A stretch of 23,163 nucleotides of DNA from Ichthyophonus hoferi (taxonomy: Eukaryota > Opisthokonta > Ichthyosporea > Ichthyophonida > Ichthyophonidae), in NCBI GenBank assembly GCA_002751075.1, contig NAOQ01000647.1, forward strand, positions 16,957-40,119, given 5' to 3'. The position numbers and the translations under genes were made by a program. The notes under the pieces were generated by a model. It searched no databases and was not told the origin of the DNA. It saw only the letters and a program-made list of their open reading frames with translations. Positions 11,097-22,300 of this stretch are shown here, piece after piece. The first letter of the stretch is position 1. Each line of letters starts with the position of its first letter.

Positions 11097-12820
11097 GGAG
11101 AGTCTAAAAATAAAACCACAAGCAAAACGTTCAATAGATGTTGGAATGAGAAACTATGGAACGCTCGCTCTGACATAAAAAAACTTACCAAGGAGCCAGA
11201 ATGTCAAAAGAAAAACAATAAGCAATATCACCCAGCGCCGTAACCCGAAATAATGGTTTTTAATATTCCACTACAAAAACAGCAACCATTTCAACCTATT
11301 AACTATTGACTTGCATATAGATCCTATGCATACTTTAGATGCCTCTTTTCGAAGAATAATAGTATTCCCAATGCTAATTAAAACTATGTTTAAAATGTAG
11401 TACTCAAGATATAGCTTCTACAACTGGCTAAGCTAAAGATGCAATGGAATAACTCCACAGACTGAAGCTTAGATTCGGCCAATCTTCCACGCTGGCTTTG
11501 TCTCGTATGAATAGTATTTTTTGGAATAAATCTTATCATACTGTTATAGATTAACAATCTAAATATGTTAAAATTTTAGATATATCTGGCTTAGAATTTT
11601 ATAAATTAAAATGTCGATTGATTACAGACACTAATCATGCACCGATTTTGCCTAGATATTGTGGGCACATGTTAGATACTATGCATCAGAATATCTTGGC
11701 CAACGAGTATGTTAATTAGCTCCAGAACTGTAAAAGGAGTTTCGACATTGAAATCTGAAAAGATTGAAAATCTGAAAAGAGAGGAAAGCCTGAGCTAGCT
11801 ACTTAATCTTTTTTTTCTCTCTACCTCGTTATCTAAGTATACAATAGTGTCTACTATTATTTGATTTGGGTAGAGAAAAAGTTAGGACTAGAAAAGTACT
11901 CATTAAAACAAGCTAGGATGATGGGAAGCGTAATTCCTCAGACAAAAAGTTAACTACAAATAAATGGTAAATGGTGTAATCGAGTTTTGTAGGTTTAGGC
12001 ATATCATTCCGTTTGAGGCTGAAGATCAAATCTTTCTCTATTGAGATACCACTTTCCATAACAAAATCAGATCAATATATATTTCTTCCTAAGAAGTCTT
12101 TACAAACCTTGACAGCTAACCTTTTATTAATGAAAAAAAAGAGATATGGGCAAATCAAATGAAAACCCGCCTTCTCCTTGTGAAAACCTTATCTTATTGG
12201 GAGATATAAGATATTGATATGCATGCATAAAAACAATGCACGGGTAGTAGTTAAACATTATGTGAACTAAAGTATTACTCAATAAAATATAATAGGATAT
12301 GGCAATACCATTAATACCCACTATTCTTATACAATAAGTTGTTGATGACTCTCGGCTGACTAAACTTGGTTAATTAAATTGAATTAAAATTAAAATTAAT
12401 AAGTCTTTACAGGGGTGTCTGAAATAATAGTATAGGCAATACTTAAATACTAAGTAACTCTTGCATGTAAAGGAAGTGTTGGCATTTCAATTATATAACG
12501 TTCTCTTTTGTTGAGGCATTATTAATGTACAAGATACAAGATATAGTTAACAACTGAAAGGGTGTGTGTGTATCATCATTTATTCTGATTGCAGTAATTG
12601 GAATAGCGTTTAACAAAAAAAATTAGAGTGGATCCAGTAGATTGAGAGACAATTTGTTTACTCTATCCCGAATGATGATGCTCATAGTAGACGTAAAATT
12701 GAATCTAATAGCGAATTACTCATGTGTATCAGATTTTTGTTAGGTTCTTGTACTGGCAATGAAGATAGTGACTTATTGCCGAGTAATGACTATTTTGCAT
12801 TTGTTATGTGGAATCTAAAT
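11097..12820. other. Gene-poor AT-rich spacer
   Basis: No gene can be supported here. Short open frames (for example a plus-strand one around 11,550-11,720 and a minus-strand one at 12,127-12,321) are of the length expected by chance and match no family I recognise. Part of the right half may be decayed sequence belonging to the Ty1/copia fossil that follows. Confidence 0.5.
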
Positions 12821-12879
12821 TTTGTGTGATCTATTTGCTATTTATAGATTGATGGCAATCGTGTAGGAACATATAGCTC

Positions 12880-13210
12880 AGATTGCTAGATAAAGATGTC
12901 AATTTCAGCCGGTGTAGTAATTATCTCACTCATGTTCGGCAGCCGAATATGAAAAAACTGCTGAGAGTTTTAGATGAAAATTGTAAAACTTTCATTCGGT
13001 ATCACAGAATTCAAAGTTCCCATCAGGGCATAATGTTATATTTTCTAAAAATAGAATTTTTTATGTAAACGTCAGATTGATCAATATCATTATTAACGCT
13101 TTATTTTAAACGTCGACATTCACATTAAAATTGGCAAGTATTGATTGGTTCCATCGATACGGGTCCCACGTGCAGTGGACCAATTCCAGGTGCTATTTAT
13201 TTAATTGAAT
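12880..13210 (+). mobile_element. Ty1/copia retrotransposon fossil, RT-end/RNase H region
   Basis: The plus-strand translation contains DVNFSRCSNYL followed by RQPNMKKLLRVL. This matches the well-known Ty1/copia stretch at the end of the reverse transcriptase domain (consensus like DIAFAVSRLSQYL...RQPHWKALKRVLRYL). Weaker RNase H-like sequence may continue to about 13,210. Only a small piece of an element is present, no terminal repeats can be assigned to it, and it is clearly broken and old. Confidence 0.55.
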
Positions 13211-13439
13211 TTATTATTTAATAACTAAGGCAAAGTAATATATGATTTGTTTAGATTACTAATGTCCTTCTAATCACTATCGGAGTTCTTTTCCGATAAA
13301 ACTCGTAAGGAAACCTTTATGCAATGCAGAAAGGGCTGGACAAAACGCTCCCAATGTATTTCTCTACTATATGTAGAATTTTAACACTTGGAAATAAATC
13401 TAATTGAAATTTACAAGCATTAATATTGCTGCTGCAGCG

Positions 13440-13640
13440 TTCACAATAATTTACAAGGGTAAATTCTTAATATGCCTGGAAATAGCAGTAGTGAGACTTC
13501 AACTACAACGGGAAATGGCCTAGGCTTCAGGCCTCAGAATCAACGGGCAGCCAAAATGCTGTGGACGCTCCATCGGAATATCAGCCGATAAGCGTTGATT
13601 CTATTTCACAACCATTATAAATACTTATCAATGGTAGTAT
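13440..13640 (+). mobile_element. Possible gag-like retroelement fossil
   Basis: An ATG at 13472 follows an AT-rich leader and opens a Ser/Thr/Asn/Gln-rich frame (MPGNSSSETSTTTGNGLG at its start). This resembles the low-complexity N-terminus of many fungal-type gag proteins. It lies just downstream of the Ty1/copia fragment on the same strand. No capsid or zinc-knuckle motif is seen, and the piece is short and broken, so the assignment is weak. Confidence 0.25.
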
Positions 13641-14060
13641 TACACCATCACCTGTGACAATTATATTCTTCTGAATTTTATGTGTATCTTTGGCTGGGCT
13701 AGCAGATGAAGCTTAGTTTTGATTTACTTTCAATAGAAGTCAGTGTAATGACAGGTGTATATGCTGACTCGAACTCTAATTGTTGCGATTGTATTCCACT
13801 ATGAGTGCATGAGGTATTCCAGCCTTAATACGCTTAGACGCGATAGTCCTTATGGAACAGTGTACTCTATCAAGAGAAGATAAATTTTTATGTATCTGAT
13901 GCGTGTTTTTGGACTTGAATGTGGCTAAGCACTTCTCAGTGCTATTAGTAGGAGAAAGATTCTCATAACACTGACGTTTATTTTCAAGTACTAGTACTGA
14001 TCTAGACATTGCAATAAAGATGCAATGATTACAGAATACAGAACAAGTATCTTTTATTCA

Positions 14061-14242
14061 TTAAGATAAATTATATATATAATAAATGCAAAGCTTCATT
14101 TTATAATGGTTGAAACGTTATTAACCCATGTTTATTATTAGCTGTTTTCGTTGCTTTTATTCTTTCCGCGACATCTACTTATCGCGGGTGTCAATCATGG
14201 TCCGGTTCATCAACGCTAATGGGTCCAGATCGTAAAAATACC
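14061..14242 (+). repeat. 182-base direct repeat, left copy
   Basis: This copy aligns along its whole length with 15143-15324, with equal length. Both start TTAAGA and end CGTAAAAATACC, sharing TGTTTTCGTT, TATCGCGGGT and GGTTCATCAA in order. It contains a perfect stem CCGCGA (14166-14171) / TCGCGG (14182-14187). The ends are not TG...CA and no target-site duplication is obvious, so long terminal repeats are possible but not shown. Confidence 0.8.
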
Positions 14243-14436
14243 GTTCACATGATGGCGGGAGCCACTAGAGTTATCTGAGCTTATCTAAAAGATCCAAGGC
14301 TATTAGTTAATAACACAACGTGTGTAAGTAGGAAAATATATTGGTTAATACATAGAACGTGAGCACTATAATTAAATGAGATAAGCTATAGAACCAATCA
14401 GATTAGGACACAATATACAATAGTGAATCAATTATT

Positions 14437-14781
14437 TTATGATCCGCTGTTACCAGAACTTCGGCCGATCTGCCTACATTCATCCCCGGCCGGAGTTGAT
14501 TCTGCATAGGAACGGCGATTTAGTGATTTTGAAGATAGCTCAATCAATGGCCAATATCGGTTTCTTGAAGTGCTGAAGAGCCTGCCGAAGATACCAAAGC
14601 CAACCATTTTTATTTTAAATTTGATGTAATGTGATGTAATGTGATCAATTGGACCCCTGGAGGCAATTAAAATCGTCTCATGGATACATGAAGCGATTAT
14701 GCCACATTTACATGTTCTACAATACTTGCAGCTGATCGAGTATAGTAAGTAGTGTCGTCTTTTACCCATATAGCGAGGCAT
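14437..14781 (-). CDS. Hypothetical 114-residue ORF between the direct repeats
   Basis: An ATG-started open frame whose product has a cysteine cluster, SCKYCRTCKCG (about residues 17-27), a basic N-terminus and a Ser/Gly-rich tail. It matches no family I know. It is among the longest uninterrupted frames of the central region and lies inside the unit bounded by the 182-base repeats, where base composition is less AT-rich than around it. In DNA of this composition one or two frames this long would be expected by chance, so it may not be a gene. Confidence 0.22.
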   Translation of the reverse strand: MPRYMGKRRHYLLYSISCKYCRTCKCGIIASCIHETILIASRGPIDHITSHYIKFKIKMVGFGIFGRLFSTSRNRYWPLIELSSKSLNRRSYAESTPAGDECRQIGRSSGNSGS

Positions 14782-14826
14782 GTAGCCTTAGCGGTGTTGA
14801 TGTCCTATTTCGCTACCAGGATCGGG

Positions 14827-15063
14827 CTACAGAAAAGGGTGTAAAGAAAGACAATGTCGGCATTGAGAAGGTAGAGATCGTTCTTGTAGGGTCGGCCAAT
14901 AACAGTGGTGTGGCCGTCGGGCGCAACCGTTGCTAGGTTGGCTGAGAATGTGGTGAGAGTGCAACGTATTGCATGAATGGTGGTACAACGTACATGAGTG
15001 GCGATGCAACTTATTGCACGGGTGGCGGTGCAATGAATTGCACAAACATCTGGCGAACTTCAT
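14827..15063 (-). CDS. Hypothetical 78-residue Cys/His-repeat ORF
   Basis: An ATG-started frame 45 bases upstream of the 114-residue ORF on the same strand. Its first 40 residues repeat a Cys-Asn-x-Leu-His-x-His pattern four times (LCNSLHRHP, CNKLHRHS, CTLYHHS, CNTLHSHH). Cys and His spacing suggests metal binding, but the pattern comes from a palindromic DNA repeat and reads in a similar way on the other strand. Function unknown. Confidence 0.25.
   Translation of the reverse strand: MKFARCLCNSLHRHPCNKLHRHSCTLYHHSCNTLHSHHILSQPSNGCARRPHHCYWPTLQERSLPSQCRHCLSLHPFL
14960..15050. repeat. Palindromic 24-base tandem repeat, four units
   Basis: Units start at 14960, 14984, 15005 and 15029, so spacings are 24, 21 and 24 bases, all multiples of three. 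Most units have TGCAA near the start and TTGCA about eight bases later, so each can fold back. The array lies within the region flanked by the 182-base direct repeats. Confidence 0.8.
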
Positions 15064-15142
15064 TTAAAATGAACTCCGCTCTTCTCTGATGAGCATCCAG
15101 TATCTCAGCTCTGATATGCGCTATGTGGAGGTTGTTGATGAT

Positions 15143-15324
15143 TTAAGAAGAAGTTTATATATATGTAACTGAGAAAATTTTGTTTCGAAATGGTTAAAAC
15201 ATAATTAACTCGTGGTTATTATAAGTTGTTTTCGTTCTTTTTATCTTTTCCGCAACATGCGTTTATCGCGGGTACCAATCATAGTTTGGTTCATCAATGT
15301 TAAGGGACCGATCGTAAAAATACC
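15143..15324 (+). repeat. 182-base direct repeat, right copy
   Basis: Same-orientation partner of 14061-14242, starting 1,082 bases later. The internal stem is kept with one mismatch (CCGCAA 15250-15255 / TCGCGG 15266-15271). The divergence is substantial, mainly substitutions with little length change, which suggests an old duplication. It may be the right end of a short repeat-bounded element. Confidence 0.8.
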
Positions 15325-15840
15325 AGAATCTTAAGACTGGGAAAACCTCGGTTGACTATTTCAAACAAAAACTGAGTAAATACGTTGATTAAAGACTAAA
15401 TTGTATTACAATTTCTTCATACTTTGCAATGCTTTAAAAAAGTAACCTAGTCAATCACAATAGAGGCTTCTACGTATTAACTATAATTCAATATGATACT
15501 GAAATCAATAGTTAGTATAAGATTATACTACATGGTTCTATATGTAAATTGAAAGTTGATAATGCATGCTCTTCTGGAATGAAACTTTAACTCCACCCAT
15601 CATGCACTATAATACTAAATTATTTGGTAATAAAATGTGTTAAACTAACAACCTGACATGACATGCCTTAATTTTAATGATGCAGGCCAAGAAGCCTATT
15701 TTCACGTAAAATCTAATTAATAATCTATGAATTATTGTAATAGTTATATAATCAACATATCAACATATAATTGAACATGTGTAATTGCCTTATACTATTA
15801 GGTTGTCGCTTTATAATAAGTGACTTAGCTCCATTTTTTT
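15325..15840. other. AT-rich spacer
   Basis: Nothing recognised on either strand between the right direct repeat and the coding-like stretch that follows. Confidence 0.5.
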
Positions 15841-15849
15841 TATGATGGG

Positions 15850-16461
15850 GCTTTACACTCAAAGCTATCTAAATATATATTATTGCCTTTAGTCATTTGT
15901 ATGAGATATTGAAGAAGCAAAAACTACCACCTTAATTTGTCAACCTCGTAAGTTTCCTTCATGTTATTGGTTTATAGCAGCAAGCCCTAACGTTCTGCCA
16001 GAACAAAAATAATTACCAGAGGGCTCTTTCTCGTATCACCTACATTTGATTGTTCCTGCTCTCGTCATTGTACTCATCAAAGTCAAAATAAAATTGTGCA
16101 CTTAAATCCAAAAACACATGCCAAATTTTTGTCCCAAAAGAAGCATCACCCAATGCAGACACTAGAGTGTCTGATGCATTACAAGTGTTGAGTGTTTATC
16201 AAATTCTGACAGGCTTCTTCCGATATTATTAAGATATCGATTGGACTTCATATTATCGTCCTGTTGGTGATAACTAAAGGGCAAGTCTTTATCAAAGGAT
16301 TGAATCTCTCCCATCTCTGGACTGGTTGCTTTAGTTGCATGGTTGATGCTTATCTTTTTTTCAGGAGCTAGATGACTGTGTATTTTCTTATTTTTGAAAG
16401 ACTCGATGGAAATGGAGGCTTTGTACAGATTAGCGAATCTGGTTTGCTTCAGAATGAAGGC
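15850..16461 (-). pseudogene. Decayed coding-like stretch of unknown family
   Basis: The minus strand here gives protein-like translations over about 600 bases. They include an uninterrupted frame of about 100 codons (16461-16162) with hydrophilic, non-repetitive composition (EMGEIQSFDKDLPFSYHQQ within it). Downstream segments such as KIWHVFLDLSAQFYFDFDEY also look like real protein. No ATG, domain or splice pattern turns it into a working gene. It may be a retroelement remnant or an old host gene. Frames of this length can occur by chance in AT-rich DNA, so confidence is low. Confidence 0.25.
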
Positions 16462-18560
16462 TTATTCCTGATGAAAATATCCAAGTATTGTGCTTTACTT
16501 CTCTTAAGATTCTTGGGACATAATGAATTGGTTTAAGATAAATAATATTGAGGTAGTAATTGTTTTTGCTTTTTGAATTGGACGTGAACTGATCGTTTAA
16601 TTTTGCTTTTGATATTTCCTTGTCTCAAATTGCACTTGTGTATTTAGGACCATAAATAATGTTAGCACAGCTAGCTTTCTTTTGCACTTACAATTGAGAA
16701 ACCAAGCGTTTCGCCTCTATATAGCATAGCTTTCTACATACTCTATATTATATTATGTTTCTGATTGATTCAGGCCCATATTTATCGATCATATATCAAT
16801 ACACTAATTTTGTTCTATTTCTACTGATTATAATATTTCTAATAGAGCTACTAAGTTATTGTGCACTTACTAATTTACTTAGATGTAGAAAAATATATTC
16901 TATAATATATAATGGTTGCGATGTATACGATGTTGAGTTACTGAGTAAGTAGTTATTCTAGCATTTCTTGGTACTTTGGAATCATAGAAACCTTGAGAAA
17001 TGTAGATCGTATAATATAATCAGGAGTAGTAGTGAGCAGCATTATCACTTGTGAACGCGATCCCCTAATTAGGAATATTAATTTCAACAGATATTGCTCA
17101 AATCTATTGGAACTTAAGCATAAAGTTGTTTTTCTTGAGACCACGGACCAATGTCTTTAGTAGTAATGGCAATAGTAGACTTTCTCCTTATGCTTTCTAC
17201 GGGTTTTTTTGATGAAGATTTCTCTCTGATGTCACTCAATAACTTTCTACTGTTACTTTTATTAACATATAAGGATAACTGAAAAACTCAGTACAGATCA
17301 GTCTAATGTCTCACTATATAGTCGTGCGAGCCTCGTAAAACAAACTGCCAAGAGAACAATGTATAATTAATACCTCTTCAACAAAAATTTACAGATTAGC
17401 ATATAACTAATTAAAAAAATTGTAAAATAAGTATAACACCTATCAAAGACATAGCCTAAATTAACAAGGCTCCATCATTATGTTTTATAAATATTAAAAT
17501 CTGTGGTAATTCTAGCGACTTGTCCGCAGTCACAATCTTCGGGATCTCCAATTGGTTAGCGTATATTAATAGCTACTTGATCTAATCTGCCCTCGTGTAC
17601 CGACTCTGTAAATCATTGTCACCGCCTCTTATCAGAGTTTCAGCCCAATTATGCGTTCATTCGCACTTAACAATCTTGTAACAGTAAGCCTACCAATAAT
17701 CACAATAATACACAAATGCATGTCATGTGTGTATAATTGTATTATTATCCATTCCCATGATTCCTTATTTATTTATTTATCATTTGCTATTAATCAAATA
17801 GTAAATATTACCTATCAAGCCTACATAGTTCCGGTATATCATAATAGGTATACAGTTTATTTCAATTTTAATTTCACAACGTGCTAGGTGTTTAGAATAG
17901 CATAAATTGACCACTGTGTAATTGAGACAAGACTTCTAGTTTTGCTTTCACTCTCGTCCGCCACCTGACATGCGTGATTGCCAGGGTAAAGGCTTAAAAT
18001 AAAGACATGGTATGTTTACTCTATATATTTTTTGGTTTCTACCAAGCTGATCAGTGTTTGTTACTAAAGCTTAAAAGTAAAAATAAAAATAACAAGCTTT
18101 TTCAACTTTTATTTTGCTTAAGCTGCAGGAGAAGGGACCTATGAATACAGGTCGTTATCAGGTAATAATTACAAGCAGGCGATTTGGTCAATCAACAACG
18201 AAAACTCGTCAACAAATCAAGGTTACATAATTCCTTACGACCTTTCATTATTGGGCTGCTACAATTATTTGCAATCCAATAAAAGTTGGACATACAAAGT
18301 TTCTAGTTTCAGCTTATTGGCTCACGTATGCATCAGTTTGTAATCTCAATTTCAATCTTTTTAAAACACTCCGATTAGATATCCTCCCCGGGTAAACACA
18401 GAACTACTAAAGAATTAGGGCTGAGAAGGTGCTAGATACGATAAAAGGTGCTTTTGTTCTGAAAATAAAGAAACTAGCCAGGTAAACACGTTTCTTCTCA
18501 ATGGTCACTGGTTGTGAGACGTCCAAATCTACAAGATGCATGATATAGAATGTGAGAGTG
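16462..18560. other. AT-rich intergenic DNA, no gene supported
   Basis: This holds scattered short frames, among them a hydrophobic 65-codon frame at 16755-16952 and minus-strand frames around 16,950-17,300. None has a recognisable domain, and all are within chance length. No tRNA, rRNA or long repeat was recognised. Confidence 0.5.
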
Positions 18561-18568
18561 GCCCTAAA

Positions 18569-18775
18569 CCAATCTAGTAACCCCACTGAATAAAAGATCT
18601 GAGATCTCATTCTTTCATTGGTTAATAAAATTTGTTCGACGTTATTTCACATGAAAATGACCAAAGCTGCGTCATTATCTCAAAAGACAGCAGAATATGT
18701 GACCTGACAACCAATCATAAACCGAATCCTTTGATACGATCTCCCCAAGGCAAAACAATCCTTTCTTTCATTGGT
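18569..18775 (+). promoter_or_regulatory. CCAAT-rich promoter of the mannosyltransferase gene
   Basis: Four CCAAT/ATTGG elements lie 190 to 390 bases before the start codon: CCAAT at 18569-18573 and 18711-18715, and ATTGG within an exactly repeated 12-mer TCTTTCATTGGT at 18611-18622 and 18764-18775. Repetition of the flanking six bases as well as the core suggests a real binding site. Inference: NF-Y-type activator sites. Confidence 0.5.
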
Positions 18776-18960
18776 GTAAAAATGCGCTTTATTAAGTGAA
18801 AATAATTCAAATAGCTGTATTTACATGCGAGTATACTTCAAACGACAGCTACTTTAAAACATAATTTCATGGGTCAATTTCATATGTCACGCTAGAAGTG
18901 TTTTAGAAGGGTGTTGAGGTTGAGATAAAGTGGCGCTGTGGAACCCTTTCACCAAAAAAC

Positions 18961-19362
18961 ATGGAGGTGAAAATTGACAATTCTAGTGGTTCTTTCGGCT
19001 GGGGAAGCCTTCGGCAGAGAGACATTGGTAATAATAAAAACAATGAAAATAATGAGTCAGGGTTTAATGACAAAGCTATATATGAAAGCCCGCTTTTAGG
19101 AAGCCAAGATGATGACGAATTTGGTAAAGGACATGGTCCTCTGTTACCAGGCACTCCCATGTCATTTCGACAACAAAGATCACCTGTAGAACTTCCTGTA
19201 GATAAAAAAAAGACTGTATATCTTACACCAAACCACCGAAACCTCTTAATAGCAGCATTCACTTTCTTGGCATTTGCTACTCGTTTCTGGCGCCTTGACC
19301 ATCCTCACTCAATAGTATTTGATGAAGTGCACTTTGGTGGCTTTGCCTCCTATTATCTCCGG
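18961..19362 (+). CDS. Mannosyltransferase exon 1: cytosolic tail, first membrane segment, catalytic DE loop
   Basis: Residues 1-134. The first 90 residues are hydrophilic, Asn/Ser/Gly-rich and acidic (a cytosolic tail). TM1 follows at about 94-110 (NLLIAAFTFLAFATRFW), then the first lumenal loop with FDEVHFGG. Exon 1 ends in phase 0 at CGG/GTAAAAG, and the next exon restores the family motif YYLRRTYFFDVHPP. Confidence 0.9.
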
Positions 19363-22300
19363 GTAAAAGCTGTTCAGTATGGTGTTTTGTCACTCTTTAG
19401 TTCGCAAATATCATAAACATTTATGTACACTTCTAAATCTGAACAAATGCACTTAGTTGTATACCTATGTTGGCAAGACCTTGCATGCACATTTCCTCTT
19501 ATGCTTGTATTTATTTATCTCTCCTCAATCTCTCCTCTATCCTCTATTCTTGTTTGAGCCACATTGGTATTCGCTTCGTTGCCATGCGTACATCCATTCA
19601 TCCACACTCCGCCAACACCCTCCTCTCTATCTTATTTGTCTTTTTTTCATCTATAGCACATACCATATATATGTCTATATATACTCCTCTCCCTCTCTTC
19701 ATGCCATATCTATACCTCTGTATTTGTATCACCGCGCATCACATATACTCTATCACCTACTAAACATATACAATATCCTAATCCATCCTCTCTTTTTATC
19801 CACTTTACTTTACCCCAGAGGACCTACTTTTTCGACGTCCACCCACCTACAGGTAAACTACTATATGCCCTAACAGGCTGGTTATTTGGTTACGATGGAA
19901 GCTTTTCATTTAAAGAAATCCACCAGGACTATGTCAAAGACAACGTGCCTTATGTGGGAATGAGGTCTCTGCCTGCCCTGTGTGGTACCCTGATGGTACC
20001 GTTAGCTTTTATGACAGTCAACGGTATGGGATATTCAGTATTAGGGGCTTCCCTGGCTGCAGCCATGGTGTTGTTCGAGAACAGGTGAGGGACAGTGCGT
20101 TTAAAGCAATGTGGATGTACGTTGTACGTGTATATCTGTGTATGTGTGAATGGATGTTGTAAGTAGTGTGATATGATAAGAGAAGTGCTATAATACCAAT
20201 GAGGGTATGGTAAGATTGTGCACTTGTTTTGATTGTATAGGTGGGAAGGGAGGAGGGAGGAAGGGTTGTATATGTGGTTGCCATGACTCCTCTTTCTTTA
20301 ATCTAGTTCCTTTCAGGTAGTCGCCATTTCATTTTTATTATAATAATATATTCATTTTCAAATATCGTTTCATGTAATTTTTGCCCTTTCCCCCACGTAT
20401 CAGTACGCACAGGTCTCCATATCTATCTGTTGATAGATATCTGACACATATTAAAGTACACATATATATAAGTACATACTAGTTCGTTTCATATCTCCAC
20501 AAAATAAACATATAACATACCTAAAGCTAAAGACAGTCTCGTGTTAATCTACACTTCATGCAAAGGTCACATATTAATCTGATCACATTGGTGCTTATTA
20601 ACCACTAGATACCTATACCTCTATGCAATAATCCAATCATTTCTAGTCCACCGTGCAGTGATGCATGTATGTATATATGCATGATATAATATACATGCAT
20701 TATATCTACATATATAAGACATACCCATTGGTGCCATATCACTTACAGCAATGTCGGGTTCCTTACTTACTCCCTACAGTTTTTTGACCCAATCACGTTA
20801 CATCCTTCTTGATGCACCCATGATGCTATTTATAGCATGGGCTGTGTATTGCTATACCAAATTCAGATCCTATTGGCCTAGACCATTCACAAATTATTGG
20901 TGGTGGTGGCTCCTGCAAACAGGTATTGCTCTTGGATTGGCTGTCAGTGTCAAGTGGGTAGGCTTATTTGTTATTGCCTTTGTCGGACTTCAAACCATAT
21001 TTGATTTATGGGTCCTACTGGGAGTGAAGGATATGTATGGACGACGTTTACCAATGCTCACTTGGTACAGCCACTTTATGTCCAGGGCGGGTTGCCTGAT
21101 TGTGGTACCTCTACTGATCTATACACTTTCGTATTACATCCATTTTGCTGTATTGAAGGTATGCTGTAGTCTGTGTGGAGGGGAGGGGAGAATGAGAGAG
21201 AGGAGAGGCCAACGTGAATCATAATGGATGTATGAGTGAAAGACACCATTCGAATATGCTTGTGTAGGTGGTGATAAAGAGTAGGGTGTGGGGAAAGCAT
21301 CTATCACCGCATGGCCCGGTATTATTGTAGCGATGGTAGTTTTAAGAATATGACCCACAGCCAGTTAAATTCTCTTTTCTCCTTTTCAACCCATTCTACG
21401 TCTTCCCCTTCTATATCCTCATACCCCTTTATGTTCTTCCTACCACTACTACCACTACATCTACTATTCATAATAACCTTTGTTATTACCCCTCTCTATC
21501 TCTCTTTATCTGCCCATGTCCTTATAGGTGGATGGCCCGGGTACTGTGTTTATGGCTCCCGAATTCAAATCAGGGCTCATGCAGCCTGTACTCAAAAGTA
21601 CGGATGACATTGCTTCCAACACCCAGGTTACCTTTTCTCCTTTTGTTCTTTCTCTCTCTCTTTCTCTGTACCCTCAGAGAGTCTACTTTATAACAATATA
21701 ATTTTATCTAACATACATTGCACCACAACTATTGCTTTATATTCTCTTTTCCTTAATTCCTCTCCTTTCGTTTACATTTCCCTGCATTTCTTTGGTTAAA
21801 AAAGGCATGATACCATTTGCATTTTGTACCTATATTGTGCCCTTCTCCCTGTCGCAGTCCATCTTAAGACTCTTATGCACTCTCATGTACCATATCTTAC
21901 GACCATATGACTTGCTCACTCACGCTCATATACACATACACATACACTACCTTATGCAGGTGACCCTAAAAGGACCAGTCAGTTTTGGAGATCCTTTTCT
22001 CCACTCCCACCCTCATATGTACCCTATCAAAGGTAGTAGTCTGCAACAGCAGGTCACAGGCTATAGACATGTAGACCACAATAACTGGTTTACATTTACT
22101 AGTGCCGAGAGTGCACAGCAGGTATATTGTTAATACTTGCAGATAGGAAAGACGTTATTGTGAAGCTTGTAATGGGGTGAGATGGGTTTGGGTTAACATG
22201 TGGCGTGGGAGGGGGCTAAGGCCAATGATATGGGGTTATCCTGTTTAGTAAGTTCCTATTGGCTGTTCATGTCATGTGACATACTTGTCTTAGCTTTGGT

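Noticed and set aside
14061-15324. Calling the 182-base repeats LTRs of a miniature retrotransposon outright
   Set aside because: They lack TG...CA ends, a clear target-site duplication and a convincing primer-binding or polypurine site, so only a direct-repeat call is supported.
16755-16952. Frame starting MFLIDSGPYLS, resembling an aspartic protease DSG motif
   Set aside because: The rest is a hydrophobic AT-rich translation with no further protease signature; the match is too short.
18122-18343. Plus-strand open frame of about 70 codons without ATG
   Set aside because: Protein-like at first sight, but about twenty frames of this length are expected by chance in 46 kb of six-frame AT-rich sequence; splice sites do not link it to the mannosyltransferase.
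18407-18610. Minus-strand 67-residue ATG frame divergent from the mannosyltransferase
   Set aside because: No recognisable domain, a length common by chance here, and its ATG is only a few bases from a CCAAT box that better fits the mannosyltransferase promoter.
22138-22178. Possible extra mannosyltransferase exon after TTGCAG, reading KDVIVKLVMG
   Set aside because: It would leave an intron of about 20 bases and a wrong phase; the exon at 22532-22644 supplies the expected MIR sequence with correct phase.
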